Shown one piece after another: positions 26,459-35,265 of a stretch of 37,887 bases of DNA. This DNA comes from an uncultured Gammaproteobacteria bacterium (GTDB lineage Bacteria; Pseudomonadota; Gammaproteobacteria; Enterobacterales; Psychrobiaceae), in the NCBI GenBank assembly GCA_937139475.1, contig CAKZQF010000098.1:1-37887 (forward strand), written 5' to 3'. Under the pieces are notes generated by a model, which searched no databases, had not been told where the DNA came from, and saw only the letters and a list, made by a program, of their open reading frames with translations. The stretch's first letter is position 1, and the number at the start of each line of letters is the position of its first letter. Position numbers and translations under genes: made by a program.

Positions 26459-28609
26459 TTAAAATGTCGCGCTAATCCCAACGTGCAATGCTCTGGGCTG
26501 ACCACCAAAAAAGCGATACGAGCCAAAGGCGAAATCCGCACGACTGGCATATTTTTCATCAGTAAGGTTTTCAACCCGCGCGAATAAATTAACATCCTGA
26601 TTCAACTGCATTGAGCCTCGAAGCTGTAGTAAGTCATGTCCATCGTATTGATGTTCATTTGACGGGTCTAAATAATATTTGCCCATTTGAAGCCACTCTA
26701 GTTCAAGTTTAGTATCTTTATTCGGTAGCCAGCTAAACCTTACATTGCCTTGTTGCTTTGGCGCTGTATCAATGTCGTTACCTTTTACAACACCACTATT
26801 CTCGCGATCAAATTCATATTGGTGGCGACCATGACTGTAGTTAATCGCAAGATTAAATTGCTCGCTAAACGCATAAGTTAAGCCCAGTTCGACCCCTCGA
26901 TGCGAGGTTTCACCATCGGTAACATTAAGGCCTCTGGCATCGCGGAAAAAGAAGTTTTCTTTTTCCATGAAGAAGAGCACGATTTCATAATTTAGCTTAT
27001 CGCTAACGCCTCGTAGACCGAGTTCCGAACTATCGATTTTCTCAGACGATATCTCCCCCACTTGTTGGTGTTGTTGTATACGATACAAGTCGGTGGTTTG
27101 TGGTGCTCTAAAGCCTTGTGACCACGCACCAAAGAGGCTAGCTTCAGGGGCTAAACGATAGTTAAAACCTAGTTTCGTGCTGGTGTTGTCAAAACGCTCA
27201 TCGCTATCACTCGGACGCTGATAAAGACAAGCAACGGGCTCGTCATTATTATTTACACAACTGCTGCCATCTGCTTTAGTTGTCCCGTCGGCAAGTAAGT
27301 TATCATATTGATAATCGGTGGCATCAAATCGCACACTGGCGGTGAGGTTTAATCGATCATTGACTCGATAATCAGCTTGAACATAAGGAGCAATTAAGCT
27401 TGCGTCGACTTCGTAGTCGTAATGTAACCCTTGCTGGCGCGCTTTGCCAAAGCCAAAACTATCGGCTTTTTGCTGAGTTTGTGTGAGTTCACCTTGGGTA
27501 AATTCGAGATCTAGCCCCAAGACTAAACTGAGCTGTGGATCAATCTGCCAATGATAGTTATTTACCAGGCCAATACTGTAATGGCTATTTTCTTCGATAG
27601 CGCGTGAAGGTAAATAGTGCTGGCGAAACTCCATCTGGTTAACCCTAAAATAAGGCGTCACGCTCAACTGAGTATCGTCACTGAGATCTCTCTGCCATTG
27701 GGTAGCAATTCGCAAGGATGACCACTTACGATAGGCGTCTGTATCGCAGTTTTTCTCCATGGCGTTGCGGTCTTTGTATAACACCTCACTGGCATAATCT
27801 GATTGAAAGCAGCCATCACCATTATCACCAGACTTGATAAATCCTGCCGTGTCTTGATCGAGTACAAAACCTGAGACCAGGGTTTTGAATTGAGCATTGC
27901 CCTGAGCATAATCATGACGTAGGCCAATTTTTAATAAGTTAAAACCACTGTCATCACGGTAACCACCATCATTAATGGCCTGCATAGTTGCACTGATACC
28001 ATGCTCCCCTTTGTCTCGCCCGACACTGCCTTGTAACTGATAGCGTTCGTTAGGGCCCATCAGTAACGCTAACTCACCCTCATCACTGGGCGCTTTACTC
28101 AATACATTAATAACACCATGCACAGCATTCGAACCATAAACTGCGCTGGCCGGGCCGCGAATAATTTCAACCTCTCCTGCCTGTGCAATATTAAGCTCTG
28201 ATAAACCATTATTATTGGCAAACCCAGCGGCTCTGGTGGCAATACCATCTTCCAAAAACAGGTAAGCGCCAGCAGCACCTGGGCCAGTCAATACTGGTGA
28301 GCGTAGTGAGGGTAGCGACTCCATACCATTGTTCGTTTGAACATGAACGCCAGTCGCTCTGTTGAGAATGTCGCTAGGATGAACAGCGCCAACCAGTGCG
28401 ATGTCGGCACTGGAAATACGGTCAATATTACCGGAAAGCGTAAGTAAGTCTGATTGTTGGCGACTGCCCGTAACGACGATGTTTTCTTGTGCTTTCGCTT
28501 TTTCTGGTGGCGCTTGTTTAACGGCAGCATCTGTAGCGGCTAACGCCGTAAAACTTGCTAAGGGCAACATAGCAAACGAAGTAAAAATTGACAAATACGA
28601 CCTAAACAT
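26459..28609 (-). CDS. TonB-dependent outer-membrane receptor
   Basis: A 716-residue receptor that imports a ligand across the outer membrane using TonB energy. Signal peptide to ~24 (TALA|ATD); TonB-box-like ENIVVTGSR at ~43; plug domain ~50-165 with IDRISSADI, EVEIIRGPASAVYGSNAVHGVINV; a 22-strand barrel to the terminal Phe (VGISATF), typical of OMP insertion. The C-terminal part carries FGAWSQGFRAP and RVENLTDEKYASR, common in siderophore/cobalamin-type receptors rather than SusC types. It is the first gene of the operon with the NitT/TauT importer (about 40-80 bp gap), so receptor and ABC system probably handle the same small molecule. The 28610-28841 region upstream shows no riboswitch that I recognise. 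Confidence 0.92.
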   Translation of the reverse strand: MFRSYLSIFTSFAMLPLASFTALAATDAAVKQAPPEKAKAQENIVVTGSRQQSDLLTLSGNIDRISSADIALVGAVHPSDILNRATGVHVQTNNGMESLPSLRSPVLTGPGAAGAYLFLEDGIATRAAGFANNNGLSELNIAQAGEVEIIRGPASAVYGSNAVHGVINVLSKAPSDEGELALLMGPNERYQLQGSVGRDKGEHGISATMQAINDGGYRDDSGFNLLKIGLRHDYAQGNAQFKTLVSGFVLDQDTAGFIKSGDNGDGCFQSDYASEVLYKDRNAMEKNCDTDAYRKWSSLRIATQWQRDLSDDTQLSVTPYFRVNQMEFRQHYLPSRAIEENSHYSIGLVNNYHWQIDPQLSLVLGLDLEFTQGELTQTQQKADSFGFGKARQQGLHYDYEVDASLIAPYVQADYRVNDRLNLTASVRFDATDYQYDNLLADGTTKADGSSCVNNNDEPVACLYQRPSDSDERFDNTSTKLGFNYRLAPEASLFGAWSQGFRAPQTTDLYRIQQHQQVGEISSEKIDSSELGLRGVSDKLNYEIVLFFMEKENFFFRDARGLNVTDGETSHRGVELGLTYAFSEQFNLAINYSHGRHQYEFDRENSGVVKGNDIDTAPKQQGNVRFSWLPNKDTKLELEWLQMGKYYLDPSNEHQYDGHDLLQLRGSMQLNQDVNLFARVENLTDEKYASRADFAFGSYRFFGGQPRALHVGISATF

Positions 28610-28841
28610 GGGGAGCTCACGTTAAAAGTTAAACAAATAGTTACTTATCGATGCTAACTTGAGTCGCCTCCAATCACCCTCGTTCTTTAGTATGAAACTT
28701 ATCGTATTTTGTAATATAAACACCGAATTAACTGCGATTAATGTGCACTTAAGGATACATTTTGTTAGGCATTTTTAGCCGATATTCTTATTCCATCCAA
28801 ATCGAAACAATTGCTCAATCCGTTAGTATTTTTACGATCGT

Positions 28842-28870
28842 TTGGTAATCTGACGCATAGTCTGTATAAT
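28842..28870 (+). promoter_or_regulatory. Sigma-70 promoter
   Basis: TTGGTA (28842-28847) and a consensus TATAAT (28865-28870) are separated by exactly 17 bases. Transcription would begin near 28877, about 34 bases before the small ORF at 28911. Confidence 0.65.
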
Positions 28871-28910
28871 TCCCCACAAAAAGTAATGATATATAGGCGT
28901 ACAATTAGTA

Positions 28911-29072
28911 ATGACTAAAGATATTAAGGCGATTCTAAGCGCTACCACTGAGTCACAAAACAAAGGCATAAGTTCGTTTACTGAGGAGCACGATAAAAAG
29001 CTCAATGAACTCATTAAAGCGCAAGAAGAATTACGTAACTATAGACAGAAACTTAAAAAGCCTACTGCTTAA
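28911..29072 (+). CDS. Small hypothetical protein, 53 residues
   Basis: A 53-codon frame running ATG to TAA, rich in Lys, Glu and Gln, with a likely coiled or helical second half (EEHDKKLNELIKAQEELR). No signal peptide or membrane segment. A good sigma-70 promoter lies just upstream, which is the main reason to believe it; the ribosome binding site (AGG at ~14 bases) is weak. The composition suggests a soluble helical protein. I do not recognise a family. It stands alone between the TonB receptor and the VOC gene. Confidence 0.5.
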   Translation: MTKDIKAILSATTESQNKGISSFTEEHDKKLNELIKAQEELRNYRQKLKKPTA

Positions 29073-29183
29073 GAGAGGAATTCATCATATCACTGCGATA
29101 ATGGTTTGGATAATTGCGAATTAGCCTGGATATAATCCCAGCCAAATTGTAGTCAACCTACCTTTATTAATATTGCCGTATTG

Positions 29184-29226
29184 TAGGCTGCCCTCTCCGA
29201 GGCCAAAAGTCGCTTACCGACACAAA
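29184..29226. repeat. Intergenic repeat family, fragment 1
   Basis: Contains GGCTGCCCTCTCCGAGGCCA and GTCGCTTACCGACACAAAC, matching the inner and right-hand parts of the copy at 29750. Left part missing. Confidence 0.5.
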
Positions 29227-29266
29227 CGAGACGCTGATGAATAGACATAAATGCGATAGTCTCTTG

Positions 29267-29626
29267 TTAGGTGAAAAACTCCATTAGTTCATTTACGATC
29301 CCTGATGGGTCTTTAAAAGCAGCATAGCGCCCCCACCTATTTTCATTAGGTGATTTATGTACAAAAACAACACCTTTTGATTTTAACTCGTTAATTTTTT
29401 CATCCAAATTACTTACAGTAAGCACCAATGATGAGTTTGAATTATATCCGTGCTCATAGTATGTTGCTTCCATTGTTCCTTGAAACATTATTACTTCATG
29501 CTCACCAGCTTTCAGCTTTATGCAATCAGCATGCTCTTCAACTAAGTTTAGGCCTAAAGTTTTTGTATAAAACTGAAGTGACTCTTTAAGATTATTAACA
29601 ACTAATAAAGTTAATGGATTTTTCAT
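29267..29626 (-). CDS. VOC (glyoxalase/bleomycin-resistance) family protein
   Basis: A 119-residue single-module VOC protein. The start at 29626 (MKNPLTLLVVNNLKESLQFY) is preferred over 29635 because AAAGGA is 8 bases from it and only adjacent to the other. The two beta-alpha-beta-beta-beta halves are visible: LKESLQFYTKTLGL ... KAGEHEVIMFQ, and DEKINELKSKGVVFVHKSPNE ... AAFKDPSGIVNELMEF. The C-terminal FxDPxGxxxEL motif supplies a metal-binding Glu in related enzymes. Family members include glyoxalases, dioxygenases and resistance proteins; the substrate cannot be given. It has no operon partner; a fragment of the intergenic repeat lies just downstream. Confidence 0.85.
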   Translation of the reverse strand: MKNPLTLLVVNNLKESLQFYTKTLGLNLVEEHADCIKLKAGEHEVIMFQGTMEATYYEHGYNSNSSLVLTVSNLDEKINELKSKGVVFVHKSPNENRWGRYAAFKDPSGIVNELMEFFT

Positions 29627-29749
29627 GCGTGACATCCTTTTGCACCTAACACGTTATTAATGTGACCTTGCAAGCTATCCTACCTTACAAGGTAGCGATA
29701 AACTAGTGACCAAACTCGCTCACAATATACTTATACTCGTGATAGTTAC

Positions 29750-29828
29750 AATGTCCGCTTTTGGCCGTTAGCTGCCCTCTATTAGTAGTTAATTCGAACA
29801 GCAACCCAAGGGTCGATAACCGACACAA
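29750..29828. repeat. Intergenic repeat family, best copy
   Basis: Starts ATGTCCGCTTTTGGCCGTTA and ends AGGGTCGATAACCGACACAA, with GTTCGAACAGCAA-like text between. The GGCC / CGACACAAT ends and the inner CGAACAGCAA are shared with the copy at 37132. It carries no gene; a 61-codon frame across it is accidental. The rest of 29627-30067 holds nothing else I recognise. Confidence 0.65.
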
Positions 29829-30067
29829 TGCCGCCGCGGGATCAAACAAGAACGACTTACTCAAAAGTATTCACGTTCTCACCCTGGCTACTGACTCCTT
29901 AATATTTCAGTGGCTGGAGCCAGGGCCAACCAGCATAAAATACTGATAATTCATTGCGTTATAAATATGTTGTTACACAAAAAACGTTTTTTGCGGAAGA
30001 GTTGTGGCACAGTAACAATATTGGCTGGCGAAATTTAGTCATGATTTGGATTTTTTGTTAAGGATAG

Positions 30068-31270
30068 ATGTTAAAAATGCAATCACGTTTTCACTATATC
30101 GATAACCTTCGTAGCCTAGCGTTATTATTGGGAGTTGTCTTTCATGCATCCCTTGCTTATGGCCCTTACTTTCACAATATCTGGTTTACATCCGATCCCA
30201 CCAAACATGTCGTATTTGACTATATTGCTATGTGGTCACATTTATTTAGAATGCCACTGTTTTTTGTGATTGCGGGATTTTGCGCTGCGTTACTGATAGC
30301 GAAACAAGAAGGCAATGGCTTCATTAAAAACCGTTTAAAGAGAGTGTTACTGCCGTTTGTGATATTTTTTCCGGTGACTGTTTTACTCATTTTTCACGCG
30401 ATGAGTTGGGGAGCAACTATTGCAGACCCTTTGCCGCCATTATTTAGTGTCTTTAAAGAAGTCAAAGAGCCCGTAATATCGACAATGCATCTGTGGTTTT
30501 TATGGAATTTAATCCAGTTCTGCACGATACTTTGGCTTCTTACTAAGTGGCAGAACGCATACCGTTATCTACTCGCAGTTGTTGTGAAGCCTGTCTTTAT
30601 ATGTATTTTTCTTCCTACGGTTATTACGATTTCTATGTTTAATCAAATGGTGCCGTTTCCTGCACCTGATAAACTCTACCCGCAAATATGGTCTTATGGG
30701 TTATACGGAACGTTATTTTTGGTTGGCGCCGGCTTTTATCATTACCATGAACGATTGGCAGCGTATGTAAAACAGTTTTACACGGTGTTTTTAATCGCAT
30801 GCGTATCGTTAGTTGCTTATTTTTATGTGCTACCAGCGCCCTTATCGCTCACGCAAGTCATTGATGCGGCTAATGCCGGCGGAGAGATCATTGTTGATAA
30901 TGAGCTGTTAACCGTTCTTATCCAGTCCATTGCAATTATCAGTTGGTCAGCACTTGCCTTGTTAGCTGGTTATAAATGGCTTAATACACACATTACAACA
31001 AGCCGATACTTTTCTGATGCGTCTTATTGGGTCTATCTTATCCATGTTCCAGTGTTAATGTACATCCAATTACCATTGATTAATTTTGATTTACCCGCGT
31101 TTTTAAAGCTGTGTATTGCGGTGTTTGGTACTATGTTATTGGGTTTGGTAAGTTATCACTTCCTTGTGAGAAATACCCCAATTGGTCAGTTACTGAATGC
31201 TAAAAAATCCAACGCGAGGCTGGACGCTTCGAGTCAAACTGATAGCCCTGAGGCTATAGAGAAACCATAA
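30068..31270 (+). CDS. Acyltransferase family 3 (OpgC-like) membrane protein
   Basis: A 400-residue inner-membrane protein with about ten membrane segments, of the acyltransferase-3 superfamily that moves acyl groups onto extracytoplasmic sugars. The N-terminal motif YIDNLRSLALLLGVVFHASLAY contains the catalytic-type His, and RMPLFFVIAGF is the conserved Arg segment; HLWFLWNLIQF and the C-terminal SYWVYLIHVPVLMYIQ also fit the family. It is most like glucan succinyltransferase OpgC and related proteins. AAGGA lies just before the ATG at 30068; an ATG 9 bases later is an alternative. It is monocistronic, between repeat copies, so the acceptor cannot be inferred from context. Confidence 0.88.
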   Translation: MLKMQSRFHYIDNLRSLALLLGVVFHASLAYGPYFHNIWFTSDPTKHVVFDYIAMWSHLFRMPLFFVIAGFCAALLIAKQEGNGFIKNRLKRVLLPFVIFFPVTVLLIFHAMSWGATIADPLPPLFSVFKEVKEPVISTMHLWFLWNLIQFCTILWLLTKWQNAYRYLLAVVVKPVFICIFLPTVITISMFNQMVPFPAPDKLYPQIWSYGLYGTLFLVGAGFYHYHERLAAYVKQFYTVFLIACVSLVAYFYVLPAPLSLTQVIDAANAGGEIIVDNELLTVLIQSIAIISWSALALLAGYKWLNTHITTSRYFSDASYWVYLIHVPVLMYIQLPLINFDLPAFLKLCIAVFGTMLLGLVSYHFLVRNTPIGQLLNAKKSNARLDASSQTDSPEAIEKP

Positions 31271-31364
31271 GAAAGGTTAGAGCGGTGGACGAAATAATAA
31301 GCCGCTTATCGTGGCGATATCGATACAAAATCTAATTCAAATCAATGTTACAGGTTAAATGTAT

Positions 31365-31491
31365 TATGTCCGCTTTATGGCAAAAGTGAGCATTAGGAAA
31401 AAGCATGCCAATGGCCGTTAAGTGCCCCTTGGGAATAATGCCAAACTGGGCGCTGAACAGACAGAGGCCAAGGGCCGCTAACCGACACAAT
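31365..31491. repeat. Intergenic repeat family, expanded copy
   Basis: Begins ATTATGTCCGCTTTATGGCA, has CAATGGCCGTTAAGTGCCCC in the middle and ends GGCCGCTAACCGACACAATT. It is longer than the other copies because of inserted sequence, including an A-rich stretch. The remainder of 31271-31679 shows no gene. Confidence 0.6.
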
Positions 31492-31679
31492 TCAGAGCCT
31501 GCTAAACCAGATATCAGGATTTCTATAGAATAACTGTTAAATATTACTAGCCCGTGCATTTGCCCTTTCTAAGCTGAGTTTTGCGTTAAAAACAGTCAAA
31601 CAACCTCAATTGATTGACCAGCTAAGATTGTAATGGTATTGATTAAGTATTAATGGAGTAATACATATAGTAATAATCA

Positions 31680-32711
31680 ATGGGAACTTCAACGAAATAT
31701 AAGCGGCTATTCATTCAACACCAAAAGGAGTCTGGTTTTTTGTTTTTTGGCAGTAAAAAACCGCTTTACGCCATTCTTGTAATTACATACCTAATCTTTA
31801 CTATCTTTGCCGCTAAAAACTACTATTTAGGCCATAAAGCATTAGCAATTTCATTACTTTTATTTGTTGTTCTCGCGAGCATAGATACTTTTGCTATTGG
31901 CAAAGGAAAAGCATTGCCGATAAACCTAAATATAGTGGTCTCCGCATTGGTCCTTTCTTTGTATCTATCGCTCTACTACTTAGGTGTAGGCATTATTTAT
32001 TGGATATATCCAATATCTATTGCATTGATATATCTGCTTTCCTTAAGAGCCGCACTCCTATTTAATTTGGCCCTTTTCGTTATAGGTTGCGGATTTAGCA
32101 TTTCGAATATGGATGCATTCTCTGCTTTTAGAGTTAGTTTATCCTTACTGATAACTATATTAATGAGCTCCCTAATTGAAATTCATATTAACATGCTCCA
32201 TCAAAACCTTGCCGATGAATCAGTTCGGGATCCAATGACAGGAGCACTTAATAGACGACAATTATCCACATACCTTGACGCTAGCCTAGCTAACAAAAAA
32301 CGAAATCATGTAAATTCTGCAATTTTGATGTTTGATATTGACCATTTTAAGCAGATAAATGACAACTTTGGACATGATGTTGGCGATAAAGTTATAAAAG
32401 AGATTGTTGCAATAATAGATCAGAATAGTCGCGAAGTAGACATGCTATTTAGGGTTGGTGGGGAAGAATTTATCTTGCTGATGAATGATATTGAAATATT
32501 AGATGCGCATAATTTTGCGGAAAAATTACGAAAAATTATAGAGGCATCTCGCATAATTGAAAATCATCCAATTACAGTGAGTGTCGGCATCAGTAAGCCA
32601 TTTCAAAATTTGTCAAGTAACACTTGGATGAAGAACGCAGATATTGCACTTTACGAAGCCAAAACTTCGGGGCGAAATCAAGTACGAATTCATGCCTCAA
32701 ACGATAGTTAG
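31680..32711 (+). CDS. Membrane-bound diguanylate cyclase (GGDEF)
   Basis: A 343-residue enzyme that makes cyclic di-GMP from two GTP. The N-terminal ~175 residues contain about six membrane segments (YAILVITYLIFTIFAA, ALAISLLLFVVLASID, NLNIVVSALVLSLYL, and others) forming an unrecognised sensor. The GGDEF domain runs ~180-343: RDPMTGALNRRQL, FDIDHFKQINDNFGHDVGD, and the active site GGEEF at 260-264. The inhibitory I-site RxxD is present as Arg251-Glu-Val-Asp254, so product inhibition is expected. The start has only a weak ribosome binding site. It stands alone; likely outputs are attachment and biofilm, relevant to growth on algal surfaces (inference). Confidence 0.93.
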   Translation: MGTSTKYKRLFIQHQKESGFLFFGSKKPLYAILVITYLIFTIFAAKNYYLGHKALAISLLLFVVLASIDTFAIGKGKALPINLNIVVSALVLSLYLSLYYLGVGIIYWIYPISIALIYLLSLRAALLFNLALFVIGCGFSISNMDAFSAFRVSLSLLITILMSSLIEIHINMLHQNLADESVRDPMTGALNRRQLSTYLDASLANKKRNHVNSAILMFDIDHFKQINDNFGHDVGDKVIKEIVAIIDQNSREVDMLFRVGGEEFILLMNDIEILDAHNFAEKLRKIIEASRIIENHPITVSVGISKPFQNLSSNTWMKNADIALYEAKTSGRNQVRIHASNDS

Positions 32712-32745
32712 TAATTCAGCTGAGCTGCGGGTTAGCAGATTTAAA

Positions 32746-32771
32746 CAACCTTTATCCAAGGCTAAAGGTTG
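32746..32771. terminator. Hairpin after the diguanylate cyclase
   Basis: CAACCTTTA (32746-32754) pairs with TAAAGGTTG (32763-32771), 9-bp stem, 8-base loop, 35 bases after the stop. No T-run follows, so termination would be weak or Rho-assisted. Confidence 0.4.
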
Positions 32772-32858
32772 AAAATCCATCTCAAAAATTCATGCCTTTT
32801 GGGAGTAGTGTTTTCAGTGGGCAAAAGCGAAGAGGCAATTTACTACCAGCGTCACAAG

Positions 32859-32925
32859 TTGGCCGTAGCTTGCCCTTTCAGTTATTGGCGTCCAGAGGGC
32901 AGTTAACGGCACCAAACGGTCACTG
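32859..32925. repeat. Intergenic repeat family, inverted copy
   Basis: GGCCGTAGCTTGCCCTTT at the left and AGAGGGCAGTTAACGGC at the right are near-complementary, so this copy looks like two left ends of the repeat facing each other. Nothing else is seen in 32772-33083. Confidence 0.5.
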
Positions 32926-33083
32926 AGAGCTTACTGATCTTCCCCCCGAAATCGAAGACATCGTTATTCGCAATACTAAATTTGTAAACGCTGCCTCTCA
33001 CTCCGCGGCCAATCGAGGCTATTCTTTATATCTAGAGTTAATCTGATTTATAGCCTAAGTGGTCTTAATGACATCCAAACTCA

Positions 33084-33968
33084 TCAAGCCTTTTTCTTGT
33101 TGTCAAACCACTGCTCTAAATAATCAATGCATTGCACTAGTTTTGCTGGAACATGATACCGTACTGGATATAAAGCATATAAGGTTAGCATTGGCTTTTT
33201 TGCATCAGCTAATACCTCAACTACTTGACCGCTATCTATCGCCTGCTGACAAACAAAATCAGGGATAAAACCAAGTCCTAATCCTTGTTTTATCGATTCC
33301 ATCATAAACATGGTGTTATTAACTCGCAAATTCCCTTTTACTGTCACACCATCTTCAATCGGCCAGACGTTTTTACCTTGAAAGTAACTATAAACAAAGC
33401 AATTGTGCTCTCTAAGGTCTTTTGGCAAAGAAATGGCGGGGTGTTGTGCAAGGTACTCTGGGGATGCACAAACTTTATAAGTAAATAGGGTCAGCGGTCT
33501 GCCGACATAATTTGAATCTATTGGTTTGCTTGACGCTCGAAAACCTAAATCAAAACCCTGTTCAACCAAATCAATACTTTCATCGCCTAAGTGAATATCC
33601 AGCTCAATCTCTGGGTTCGCTTGCATAAAGTCGGCAAACAAATACGACAAGTCTGTAATACCAAGCGCCATCGGCGCATTGATCTTAAGTTTACCACGAA
33701 GGTTCTGTTGTAAATCTTGGACAAAATTCTCGGCGTCATCCAGTTTTGATAATATCTCTCGCGCTCGCTGTAAATATCCTTCACCAACATGGGTCAGTTG
33801 TACGTTACGGGTAGAGCGATGTAATAAACGCGCACCTAAATCAGTTTCAAGCCTACCTATCTCTTTACTAATCATGGATTTTGATGAGTTAACTTGCTCT
33901 GCCACGCGGGTAAAGCTTCCTAAATCGGCTAAGCGTACAAAGAGTTGAATTGCACGTAGCTTATCCAT
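33084..33968 (-). CDS. LysR-family transcriptional regulator
   Basis: A 294-residue regulator with an N-terminal winged helix-turn-helix (~1-60: LRAIQLFVRLADLGSFTRVAEQVN, SMISKEIGRLETDLG) and a C-terminal periplasmic-binding-type effector domain (~90-290). It belongs to the AaeR/CrgA-like subgroup, many of which control neighbouring detoxification or aromatic-compound genes. It is transcribed divergently from the GST-to-transporter set starting at 34188, with a 219-bp intergenic region containing a good T-N11-A box. It most likely activates or represses that set in response to a small molecule and controls itself. It is not close enough to the fucosidase locus to be assumed its regulator. Confidence 0.92.
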   Translation of the reverse strand: MDKLRAIQLFVRLADLGSFTRVAEQVNSSKSMISKEIGRLETDLGARLLHRSTRNVQLTHVGEGYLQRAREILSKLDDAENFVQDLQQNLRGKLKINAPMALGITDLSYLFADFMQANPEIELDIHLGDESIDLVEQGFDLGFRASSKPIDSNYVGRPLTLFTYKVCASPEYLAQHPAISLPKDLREHNCFVYSYFQGKNVWPIEDGVTVKGNLRVNNTMFMMESIKQGLGLGFIPDFVCQQAIDSGQVVEVLADAKKPMLTLYALYPVRYHVPAKLVQCIDYLEQWFDNKKKA

Positions 33969-34035
33969 TCGTTAGTCCTCTTAACCTCACTCCTACTCTC
34001 GTCATTCTCTACTCCATTGATTCGTGCCAGCACTA

Positions 34036-34056
34036 CTGTTTCCATAATGAGAACAG
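34036..34056. promoter_or_regulatory. LysR-type binding box (T-N11-A)
   Basis: CTGTT (34036-34040), eleven bases, AACAG (34052-34056): a dyad of the T-N11-A form recognised by LysR regulators, 68 bp from the LysR start and 132 bp from the GST start. It is followed by TATA-rich DNA suited to promoters. Confidence 0.55.
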
Positions 34057-34187
34057 TATATACACATTACACGTATATATATAAACAAAATATGAGATTA
34101 ATATGCCTTCATTGCATTGAGGCAGCCATTGACTACCGAACATGTGAATTAACAAATTAAACGAATTTTATCTATTAGGGGAATATC

Positions 34188-34790
34188 ATGTACACTCTTT
34201 ATTATTCACAAGGCGCATGTTCAGTAGCAACTCAAGTTGTCTTACGTGAGTTAGGTCAAGACGTAAAAATTATTGATGCACAAAAAACTGACGGTTTTAA
34301 AGCAGTCAACGCTGTCGGTGCTGTACCAGTATTGATTGACGGTGACAAAACCTTGACCGAAGGTGCTGCAATTATGCTTCATATTCTGAACAAGCATGAT
34401 AACCCCCTTTTCCCTAAAAATGACCGCCAGCAGGCAACTCAAGACATTATGTTTGCTAATGCCACTATGCATCCCGCTTACGGCAGATTATTTTTCCTAA
34501 CACAAAACATCAGTGATGAAAAAGTAAAGCAAGAGACATTAAACGCAGCCGCCGAAAGTATCAATCAACTATGGCAAGTTGTTGAGAAAAGACTCGCCAG
34601 TGCGAGCTTCTTAGGTGGTGATAGTCCTTCCGCCGCAGATATTATGCTTGCTGTTTATTCTCGATGGGGCGCTTACTTCTCGGTAGACATTGTTATTGGT
34701 GACAAAACGACAAAAATGCTAAATGCCGTGCAAGCTATGCCTAATTTTATCAAGACAGACGAAGCAGAACAGGTCGCATCAGCTAAGTAA
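34188..34790 (+). CDS. Glutathione S-transferase, beta-class-like
   Basis: A 200-residue cytosolic GST. The N-terminal thioredoxin-fold half begins MYTLYYSQGACSVATQVVLRE, with Cys11 at the place of the catalytic or glutathione-linked Cys of bacterial beta-class enzymes; the cis-Pro segment is AVPVLIDGD and TEGAAIMLHI follows. The helical C-terminal half has SPSAADIMLAVYSRW, the usual N-capping box. AGGGGA precedes the ATG. It is the first gene of a set with NTF2-like, DsbA/FrnE-like, tautomerase and transporter genes, divergent from a LysR regulator. It probably conjugates or reduces electrophiles such as quinones; the substrate is unknown. Confidence 0.92.
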   Translation: MYTLYYSQGACSVATQVVLRELGQDVKIIDAQKTDGFKAVNAVGAVPVLIDGDKTLTEGAAIMLHILNKHDNPLFPKNDRQQATQDIMFANATMHPAYGRLFFLTQNISDEKVKQETLNAAAESINQLWQVVEKRLASASFLGGDSPSAADIMLAVYSRWGAYFSVDIVIGDKTTKMLNAVQAMPNFIKTDEAEQVASAK

Positions 34791-34873
34791 AACTCAGGAC
34801 AATAAAACCTAGCAGAAAAAATTTAAGCGCAAATGACGCTTACGTTTCCTCAAGTAATTTTTGGAGTATAAAT

Positions 34874-35263
34874 ATGAACAATGCTCAAAGGGTCTTAAAT
34901 GATGCAACCAGTGACTTTGTTGCGATCACAACTATTTTACACAACTATTTTGACGGCCTTCATCATGGCGATGTAGCCAAACTAAAATCTATATTTCATC
35001 CTGATGCCTGGCTGAAAGCTCCGGGAGTGCGACGCTCACTAACACAGTGGCTAAACGATGTTGAGAGTAGACCTGTACCGGCGGAACTAAACAAGCCATT
35101 TGACTTTAAAGTATTAGCCATTGATGTGGTACAAGACCAAGCGATGGCGAAAATCTACTGCCCCTTGTTTAACTTTAACTATATTGATTTTCTCGGCCTG
35201 CTAAAAGAAGAAGGTCAGTGGCGGATAGTCACAAAAATGTATACCGATACCAAGAAACAATAG
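34874..35263 (+). CDS. NTF2-like (SnoaL/lumazine-binding-like) protein
   Basis: A 129-residue cytosolic protein of the NTF2-like cone fold: N-terminal helices ITTILHNYFDGLHHGDVAKLKSIF, then HPDAWLKAP, a helix, and C-terminal strands ending EEGQWRIVTKMYTDT. Members annotated as putative lumazine-binding have this same layout and often sit beside oxidoreductases as small hydrolases, isomerases or binding proteins. GGAG lies about 8 bases before the ATG. The gene is 83 bp after GST and ends 2 bases before the DsbA-like gene. Its activity is not known. Confidence 0.8.
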   Translation: MNNAQRVLNDATSDFVAITTILHNYFDGLHHGDVAKLKSIFHPDAWLKAPGVRRSLTQWLNDVESRPVPAELNKPFDFKVLAIDVVQDQAMAKIYCPLFNFNYIDFLGLLKEEGQWRIVTKMYTDTKKQ

Positions 35264-35265
35264 CA

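Noticed and set aside
28610..28841. Possible TPP or cobalamin riboswitch upstream of the TonB receptor
   Set aside because: I looked for the CTGAGA and GNTAATGC-type core and for a cobalamin box on the minus strand and found neither.
28832..29014. 60-codon minus-strand frame
   Set aside because: It overlaps the plus-strand promoter and small ORF, which have better support.
29761..29946. 61-codon plus-strand frame
   Set aside because: It starts inside the best repeat copy, has no ribosome binding site and no protein-like features.
31332..31559. 75-codon minus-strand frame
   Set aside because: It coincides with the expanded intergenic repeat copy (31365-31491); the frame is a by-product of the repeat.
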